Assembly (NCBI GenBank): GCA_030068075.1
Contig: CM057831.1
Coordinates: 9,405,370-9,469,369, forward strand
Direction of reading: 5' to 3'
DNA: 64,000 nt
Source of the DNA: Paguma larvata
Taxonomy: Eukaryota > Chordata > Mammalia > Carnivora > Viverridae
Position numbers and translations under genes: made by a program. Of this stretch, positions 58,101 to 64,000 are shown piece after piece; positions within the stretch are counted from its first letter, which is position 1, and the number at the start of each line of letters is the position of its first letter. The notes beneath the pieces were generated by a model. It was not told the origin of the DNA. It searched no databases and worked only from the letters and a program-made list of their open reading frames with translations.

Positions 58101-61100
58101 ATGCAAACGGACTATTCCCCAAGATAAACCACATACTGGGCCACAAAACACATCTTAATAAATTTCAAAAGATCAAAATATTATGGTGTATATTCTCTCA
58201 CCTCATCAGAATTAAACTAGAAATCAAAAACATTGAGATATCTGTAAAAGTCTAAATGTTTGGAATTAAACAACACAGTCCTAAATAACTAACTCATGGA
58301 TCAAAGAACGAACCAAACTCCAACATACATTCCAAAAAAAAAGAGAAACTCTCAGCAAACAAGGAATAGAAAGGAATCTTTTCAACTCAGTGAAGGGAAT
58401 CTACAAAAACACCTATAGCTTACAACATATTTAATGGTAAAACACTGACTGTTCTCCTAAGATTTAGGAAGAAGGCAAAGATGTCCGTTCTTACTGCTTC
58501 CATTCAACATCTGCACTGCAAGTTCTAGTTAGTGCAGTAAGGTAAGAAAAAAAAAAACAAAAAGGGCATTTGGATTGGAAAGGAAGCAGGAAAACCCTGT
58601 ATTCACAGAAGACCTGATCCTCTAGGTGCAAAATCTGATGGAATCTACCAAAAAGTTACTGCACAAAAAGCTTTAACTTGAGTAACAACTGATATTTGTC
58701 GCCAATGATAAAATTCAAGACTTTAAGCATAAACTAGAATTCCAAAAACCTTGTATCCGCCACCATGAACTCTAGCTTCCTATTAAGAGTTTGGTGATGA
58801 GATCAGAGGTAATGTTAACAAATACAGAATCGCTGATATCATATAATGAAGAATGGCAACATTTGGCAGGTCTGAAAAAACTCAGCAAACCAGTATTTTC
58901 TAAATGATCAGCACATGATGTTATAAAATCACGCAGTGGGAAAAGATCCATCCAAAGTAGAAAAAAAAAATGGATTTTAATGTTACAGTATTGAAAGTTC
59001 TTTGATATGGTTTCAGACTCCATGTTACAAAACACCTTTAAGAAACTATCGCCTGTTGAGTTTCTGTATAGAATCAAATATAATATACCTTCCTTTTATA
59101 ACAACCTATGTATAAGGCTGAATTTTGTTTTTTTAAAAGTAGGCTTCATGCCCACCCCAACGCCCAACGCAGGGCTTGAGCTCACGACCCTGAGATCAAG
59201 ATCGGAGCTGAGATCAAGAGTCAGACGCTTAACCGACTGAGCCACCCAAGGGCCCCACCACTGAGTTTCCTAAGGCAAAAATTTTTCTTCCATACTTCAA
59301 CTCAACACACTGCAACACACTCAATGCAGAATTCCACTGTCTACTGTTAAGCCAAACAGTAATGAGATTCGCAAAAATGTAAATCAATTCTTCTATTTTC
59401 TTTGTTTGGAAAATAGTTGTGTTTCTTTAAAAATATGGTAATTATATTAACATAATGGCTTTATTATGTTTTTAATGAACAAATTCATAAATACTGGTTA
59501 AACTTCTCATTTTAATTTCTAATAAGGTAAATATTGGTAGATATAATCCACGTTGTTTGGGGTCCTCAAGTATAAAGGGGTCTTGAAATAAAAAAGTTTC
59601 AGAACCACTTTGCTAACCACTAGAACAATGTCCTTTCATAGGCAAGAAGAGATGGAATCTCACATGTAAGCAGAGGGACAGACTTTCAATGGAAGCACAC
59701 AAGAGACAGTAAGTTAGAGTATACAGGTGCAGATGCGGGCCATAGAGTCAGGGAGACATCGTAAGTAACTCATTCCTACAGCAGTGAAGAGAAGGTTCAA
59801 GGGCTACATTTTAAAGATATACAATACGGAAGACTCCAGACTACCACCCATCACTCATCTCCTCTACACCTTAGAAAATATTGCTAGGAGTGACCAATGC
59901 CAAAAACAAAGGGTATTCTATCAGAACCACCAGAGTTGTTTATCCAGAGCTTTAAAAAAAACTTTGAAAAGGAAAAACGCAGGAGGAGGAATATTTTAAG
60001 CATGGGAAAATGGGATTTGAGGACCTCAGGGACAGAAGCAAGCAAACTGCAGATTACTAACTTTGCGATCAGAGCAGAGAATGAGGCAGAGTGTAGAGTG
60101 ATTTAAGAACGGCTAGGAAAGGATAGGGTCAGATAGAAAACAAAAAAGTAGGAAATACTCAGGCTTACCTGTCCACTCCGTCCCAGCGATATCCAGGCCA
60201 GATGTTGAATCTGTTGGGAGGAGGTGCAGGACCACTGTAGCGAGGTCTCGCTGGTGAGAGGAGAGAGAGAGAAAAGAAGTTAGTTAATTCAGAGTTGGGT
60301 GGCCGTGGGAACAAAAATTTTATACAGAAATCTCTACTGAGCTGAACGCAAATCCCCAGATACAAGGAACCTAAGAGACTGTACGGGAAAGCCTTCTCTG
60401 CACCTGACTGCGCATCGCCAACCGAAAGACTCTGTCTGTTCACACAAGTCACCTTCATCTCTGATGAGTCCCAGAAGGCTCACCTTTCTTATTCTTGTTC
60501 TCCTTCGCCTTATTCTTCTTGATGAAGCTGGCCATGGGGTCCCCCTCTCTCTCCTGTTCTCTCAGCATCCGATCCAGATCTTCGTCATCAATATAGCGCG
60601 CCAGAGGCTTCTGCATCTCCTTCACTGCGTCCTCCACGTTTTGTTGCTGCTGCCGGCTCTGGGCGAGCCTGGGCAAAAAGAACCAAGGACGTGTGCCATC
60701 CTGTTTAACATTTGCACTCTCACACTGAGCGGACCATACGGCTACATTTAGGGAACCTCCTTTTCCTAAGCGGCAGAGGCCAAATATTGAAAAAAACAAA
60801 ACTCCTAGAATACCAACGGCAAGTGTGGAGTACACCAGTATCTTAGGTGGGAGACCAAGCACACTGAACCTTCCATTCCTGAAGCAGCTTTGCAGGCAGA
60901 ACAGTAAACTCACTGCTCAGAAAAGCAGAGAATGACCTCCTCCAGTTGGCACAGTCTGGTTCTCCACTTCGGTGGTTCTCTTACCCTTTTCCCCACTGAG
61001 CGTACAGCTCCTCTCTCTTCGAGTCCTTCTCTGCTTTTCTCCTTTGCTCTAAACGTTCCAGTTTTAAATTCCTCTTACGACCAGACTTATCTCGAAATAC

Positions 61101-63419
61101 GGTTTCAGCATATTGGAATTCAGCTGCAAAGGAAATTATACTTTTAAAGATAAATGCCAGGTATCAGAATCGGGAATATTCTAAGAGTTGAAATCAACCA
61201 CAAGGGATCCTGATGCCGGATAAAAACTTTTGCAGCCAGACTACAAGGAGTTCCTACAAGGTTTAACTAACCTTTTTCAAGAAAGAAAAGAACCACTTGG
61301 GGCCACTAAGAAGTTAAAATAATACATACAACCAGAGCTGAAATTTGATCTCAATTAAAAGTTTAAAATATCAGATACAATCAACTACACAAAAAAAAAA
61401 TAATAAAATCTACGGGAGCCTCGAATGGTCTCTACATTTTCACATTTTTACCTTCAAGTGCCACGGTTTCTTGGTCCCGCTTCTTGAGCTCCTGCTGCTC
61501 TCGCTGTATGTCAGTTAACACCAACCCAGTTCTCGCCCCAGAATACATGTGCGCAGCCTGTGCAACGGCAAAGGGAGCGTCCAACATTAATGAGACAAGG
61601 CAGCAGCAGGCTCCAGGGTAGACAGTTAGGGGCCTGACCTTTTCCCTGATGATAAGCAATAACCAAACCAAAAGACTCCAGCTTTGTATTCTCCACCAGA
61701 GTCACAAAATAAAAAAGAAATAAAATCGAACTTTGTGCCAAATTAAAAGTACTACCCAAGTTTGAAGAATAAACAGAAACACGAACAAAAAAATATTACA
61801 GAAAAGACTAAGCATCTATATGGTTCTGACTTCTCAGTATATAAACTGCGTACATGAAGACACACTCTCAGGACACCTGACCAGAAACCCGGAGCAAGCT
61901 CTATGCCCTCCGGTAGAGACCCACACTGATAAAATATTTCATTTAAACTATAAACTCAAGTCTAAGGTCCTTCAATTGTGGATAGATTTCGGGATAATGA
62001 CAAGTTGTGACCAAATCAAACCTTCTTACTAAACCCTATTTCACAGCAAGATAACCAACCCACCCACAAATGGGGTATACAGTGTATCGTGGCGTCCTTA
62101 AGCAATGTGCTAAATTGATTAATATGAAACTGTCCATGAAGTAAACAGACACCTAACATGTCAAGGGGCACAGCAGCAACACAGACCTCACTGTATTCCC
62201 CAAAAGAGAAGAACCCTACTCCTAGACCAGGGACAGGTCGCCAGGACGCTGTGGGCTACAGGGGAGACTTGCCTGAAAAGTCTGGGTTGGAGGAAAGTGT
62301 GCACACTGCAGGCTCTATTATTCCGTTTCTTAACCAACTCGCTGGAATACGGTTGTTCTCCTAGCACTGGGGTGCCTTACAGAGCACCTGCTCTGAGCGG
62401 ATGTTCTGGGTGATTCATGCTTCAACATGGGTGTCAGATAAAACGAAATACTGACTTCCCAGGTGGCACGATTTCTAAAAGTAGTTCTGTATCTTAAATG
62501 CCTCTTTAAGCTCCGTGAATGGAGACCTGCAGTCCGATTTATAGTAATCAACTACTTACGCCAAAGTCTGACTTTGTTCCGGGCACTGTGCTAAGAGTTT
62601 TACTTACATGAACTGATTTAATTCTCCCAATAACCTCATGAAGTATATACTACTGTTATGCCCATTTTACAGATGAAGAAGCTGGGGCTTAGAGATATTA
62701 CGTATCTTGCATGAATCTCACAGACAGTAAGCAGAAGCAGGAGGACTCAAACGTGTCATCTGATTAACACAAAGTCTGTGCTCCAAACTCTACTCTGTAA
62801 ACTATAGTTCTCAGTTTATTCATGAGAAAACAAGAAGTTTTTCTGGACCCATTAAAAAATGACGTTTGTGGAATAAAGAGGATATAAAGTCAGAAGCTCC
62901 TTAGGAACTGGTGCCTGCAAGTTTACCCCAGCGGGGTCACAGGCGGTCCTGCCTTCGGAAGCAGCAAAGAGCTCCAGAGGCGACTCTGCCCTAGATTTAC
63001 GAGACTACCAGGAGCTATGTCCTCGCTGACTGGCTGTATCCCTGAGACTCGTACAGAACTACTAGACAAGCGCAGTCACTCTAAGGGAAGGATGTGGCTT
63101 CTGAAAATTCCTACCTTCTTTCCTGGTGGCTGACTCCTTCGAGGTGGAGACAGATCGGAATCAGAAGATTTGGCTCTCTGTGTCCTCCTTGGTGGAGACA
63201 GGTCAGAGTCAGAGCTCCGGTATGTAGGCCTATTCCGTGGAGGTGACAGATCTGAATCAGAATCTTTGTGCCCTGAGCTCTGCTTTTGCCGTGGAGTAGA
63301 AAGATCTGAGTCAGAGGCTTTCCGACTGTCGCCTGGGTAGGAGGAAGAGTCCAACACACGACCCTGATATCTCCTAGGTGAAGAGTTTGGATGATATTTC
63401 CTACGGTTGGGGGAAGAGT
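49548..63419 (-). CDS. BUD13: BUD13 homolog, C-terminal half (six exons)
   Basis: BUD13 is a subunit of the RES (retention and splicing) complex with RBMX2 and SNIP1; it acts in the nucleus in the activated spliceosome. Six minus-strand exons (63115-63419, 61452-61557, 60985-61123, 60484-60668, 60169-60250, 49548-49641) have GT-AG borders and compatible phases, and give about 303 residues ending in a TAA stop. Seen in order: an Arg/Ser region with repeated SDSDLSPPR units, a helical charged part ([37 protein letters not shown]), then [39 protein letters not shown] and the end KWSVEDM. The RWDGVDRSNGF block is the conserved family signature and contains the tryptophan used, in yeast Bud13, to dock on the RRM protein Snu17. 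The human protein is about 619 residues, so the N-terminal half lies beyond the right edge. The last intron is unusually long, about 10.5 kb. Identification is very secure. Confidence 0.97.
50180..50960 (+). pseudogene. Tigger (pogo-like) transposase relic
   Basis: A decayed transposase of the Tigger1/TIGD1 type, with frameshifts and stops. The frame at 50272-50514 shows the N-terminal helix-turn-helix region ([32 protein letters not shown]) and IADMQEV. A second frame at 50657-50947 shows [20 protein letters not shown] and [20 protein letters not shown], then KDRL-type text. The first catalytic block, usually NVDET, reads SRDEM here. The copy is truncated before the second and third catalytic acidic residues, so it is inactive. 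It lies in the last intron of BUD13 on the opposite strand. Confidence 0.85.
51060..51790 (+). mobile_element. L2 fragment in BUD13 last intron
   Basis: GTCTCTCCACTTCCACACTT, CCCAGGCCCCTGCTTACCTT, GAAGCTTTCCCTAACCGCAC and GAGAGCCTAGCACCTGGTAC follow the L2 consensus order. Confidence 0.7.
52130..52370 (-). mobile_element. Carnivore SINE in BUD13 last intron
   Basis: T-run, a long GAGA-rich body, and a head ending CCACACAGGTGCCCC. Flanks AGGAGCCCAGGAGTCT and AAGAGCCCAGGATTCT are the target-site duplication. Confidence 0.93.
52739..52779. repeat. Interrupted poly(A) run
   Basis: About 25 A residues, CAGGG, then a further 13 A residues, in the BUD13 last intron. Probably an orphan retroposon tail. 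Confidence 0.85.
53000..54361 (+). mobile_element. Old L1/HAL1-type internal fragment (part 1)
   Basis: A-rich sequence resembling the ORF1 region and linker of old L1/HAL1 elements (ATACAAACTATCAAATGG, GGTACATCATAAACTGCTAA, AAGATCCAGAGAGCACC). It stops at about 54361 and resumes at 54968. Confidence 0.6.
54362..54967 (+). mobile_element. L1 3'-end fragment inserted in the older L1/HAL1
   Basis: It ends with GGGAAGCTGGGTAAAGGGTA, TTCAAGTTCTTGTCTAAAAT and ATTTCAAAATTAAACTTTAA plus an A-run, the typical 3' end of old L1 families. The flanking L1/HAL1 text continues at 54968 (GGTGAAATAAAGACATCTTC). Confidence 0.55.
55182..55380 (+). mobile_element. Carnivore SINE in BUD13 last intron
   Basis: Head GGGGCGCCTGGGTGGCTCC has an altered A-box region; the body and A-rich tail are typical. 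Flanks TTAGAACACTG and TTGGAACACTG are the target-site duplication. Confidence 0.9.
55640..56470 (+). mobile_element. Old L1 3' part, interrupted by a young SINE
   Basis: Text such as CAACAGAGCCTCACCGTATA, CTGCAGCTTTAGTCATAGTC, TGGGGAATAAACAAACTG and AGTCAGATTCAAAAGGCTAC matches the 3' region of old L1s and continues across the SINE at 55727-55940. Confidence 0.75.
55727..55940 (+). mobile_element. Young carnivore SINE inserted in an L1
   Basis: Near-consensus element with a perfect 14-bp target-site duplication AAAAAATGGTACAG at 55713-55726 and 55935-55948. The surrounding sequence is an L1 3' part that continues on both sides. Confidence 0.95.
56500..58045 (+). mobile_element. Old L1 3' UTR and 3' end
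   Basis: AT-rich sequence ending in ACACTATCTGCAAATTTTCT, ATAAATCTACAATTATTCC and AAAACGAAAAGTTTATTTTG, a typical 3' end of old L1 families. The 5' part (56500-57290) is less certain. Confidence 0.55.
58085..58760 (+). mobile_element. L1 ORF2 fragment
   Basis: Broken ORF2 text (CCACATACTGGGCCACAAAA, TTAAACTAGAAATCAAAAAC, TGGTAAAACACTGACTGTTC, TTCATTCAACATC-type RT-region text). No long open frame remains. Confidence 0.7.
59130..59257 (-). mobile_element. Short tRNA-derived SINE (minus strand)
   Basis: Only the tRNA-like head is present: GGGCTTGAGCTCACGACCCT (B box) and CGACTGAGCCACCCAAGGGC. The CT-rich body is missing, so it is a truncated or older SINE subfamily member. Confidence 0.85.
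60169..60250 (-). CDS. BUD13: BUD13 exon ([19 protein letters not shown])
   Basis: 82-bp exon, acceptor CTCTCACCAG, donor GGACAG|GTAAGC. It encodes the proline-rich [19 protein letters not shown] and RWDGVDR. The tryptophan in RWDGVD is the family's RRM-docking residue by analogy with yeast Bud13. The codon for the last Arg is split across the 10.5-kb intron to the final exon. Confidence 0.96.
60484..60668 (-). CDS. BUD13: BUD13 exon ([14 protein letters not shown])
   Basis: 185-bp exon, acceptor TTGCCCAG, donor AAGAAAG|GTGAGC. It encodes [15 protein letters not shown], then [20 protein letters not shown] and a lysine/asparagine-rich end ([12 protein letters not shown]). Phase 2 in and phase 1 out agree with the neighbours. 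Confidence 0.95.
60985..61123 (-). CDS. BUD13: BUD13 exon (charged helix)
   Basis: 139-bp exon, acceptor TTTGCAG, donor AAAAGG|GTAAGAG. It encodes [18 protein letters not shown] and then a Lys/Arg/Glu-rich helix ending ELYAQWGKG. Phases 1 to 2 agree with both neighbours. Confidence 0.95.
61452..61557 (-). CDS. BUD13: BUD13 exon ([15 protein letters not shown])
   Basis: 106-bp exon between acceptor GCACAG (before 61557) and donor GAAG|GTAAAA (after 61452). It enters in phase 0 and leaves in phase 1. It encodes [20 protein letters not shown] and then a charged helix; the MYSGARTGL block is one of the best conserved parts of the family. Confidence 0.95.
62560..62800 (+). mobile_element. BUD13: MIR element in a BUD13 intron
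   Basis: CCGGGCACTGTGCTAAGAG, CCCATTTTACAGATGAAGAA and ACTCAAACG: clear MIR text, in the intron between the 305-bp and 106-bp BUD13 exons. Confidence 0.88.
63115..63419 (-). CDS. BUD13: BUD13 exon with SDSDLSPPR repeats
   Basis: 305-bp exon. The acceptor is TTCCTAG before 63419 and the donor is AAG|GTAGG after 63115. It enters in phase 1 and leaves in phase 0. It encodes an RS-like low-complexity stretch in which the unit SDSDLS(P/T)PR recurs about four to five times, spaced by short basic linkers ([14 protein letters not shown]). In human BUD13 this repeat region is longer and sits in one large exon, so this may be only part of it or a shorter felid version. Serines followed by proline are likely phosphorylation sites (inference). 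No other BUD13 exon is visible between 63,420 and 64,000. Confidence 0.93.
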
Positions 63420-64000
63420 CTAGGAATTAAAAAATAAAGTCTTTAATCCCTTTGACGGAATCTTAAAAATGGAACTTATCTGGCAAATGTCCAATATTCA
63501 TTCAGTCCTCCTCTAAAGAGCTGCCACTAGCCTAAACACAAGTACAGGTGACACGGGAAAAGAGCAGAGTCAGGGACAACTTTTAAAACCAACAGGCAGG
63601 ATGTGGCGTTCTATTACTGGTGACTGTGACTAGCATGTGAGGCCTCAACACACTCACCTACGTCCCACTTATCTGAGCACAGAATGGGAGAAACAAGTCA
63701 CGGTCAGATCTCAGTGCTGTGGTCAAAGCTACCACTACCTGGATCACACTGTGACGTCGGAGACTAAAGGATAAAGATGCACTTTATTTAAGAATGAAAA
63801 CGGTACCTAGGGACAAAGCCAGAGTAAACAAATCTCACTGCACACGCCTGAGTTGGAGACAGAAACAGTGCAAATCACTTCCCAAAGAAGCAATCTGCAG
63901 TGGGTATCCACGGTCTTAAAAACATACATGCCCCTGAACCAACAAATCTCAATTTCTACTATTTCCCAGGAAACATATCTAGAAGTACTTAAATTTCCAG

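Noticed and set aside
60455..60913. 152-codon minus frame containing the BUD13 exon
   Set aside because: Only 60484-60668 is exon; the upstream part is intron read-through before the acceptor TTGCCCAG.

Overview
The window is mammalian nuclear DNA, most likely from a cat-family carnivore. The evidence is a set of carnivore tRNA-derived SINEs (heads like GGGGCGCCTGGGTGGCTCAG, CT-rich body, AATAAATAAA tail) together with L1, L2, MIR and Tigger relics. Genes are split by introns, and there are no operons or bacterial features. I recognise the right end as the locus of BUD13, which in human lies on chromosome 11q23.3 beside ZPR1 and the APOA5-A4-C3-A1 cluster. The window covers the 3' half of BUD13 and the gene-poor DNA downstream of it.

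Layout. Positions 1-37 kb hold no protein-coding gene that I can support. This part is GC-rich unique DNA with scattered SINEs, old MIR and L2 pieces, one CpG island near 9.1-9.5 kb, a 16-copy GC-rich minisatellite at 14.5-15.3 kb, and a large antisense L1 fragment at 31.65-34.67 kb. Several AT-rich islands with homeodomain- and octamer-type sites stand out at 11.0, 16.1, 22.3, 24.1, 24.5 and 28.7 kb and look like conserved regulatory elements. At 37.4-43.6 kb on the plus strand, eight exons join with compatible phases and no stop to give about 383 codons of an unrecognised basic, tyrosine- and proline-containing protein. This is the main discovery of the window. At 43.6-64 kb lies BUD13 on the minus strand: six exons ending with the stop codon at 49,548-49,550 and a poly(A) signal at 49,268-49,273. 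A 10.5-kb last intron is packed with old L1, SINE and Tigger sequence.

The new gene and BUD13 are convergent (tail to tail), separated by roughly 6 kb. BUD13 is a subunit of the RES complex of the activated spliceosome. The new gene is reconstructed here only from splice sites and reading frame; its function is unknown. A sperm or cilium structural role is a guess from composition and from my memory of a mouse testis transcript gene at this position.
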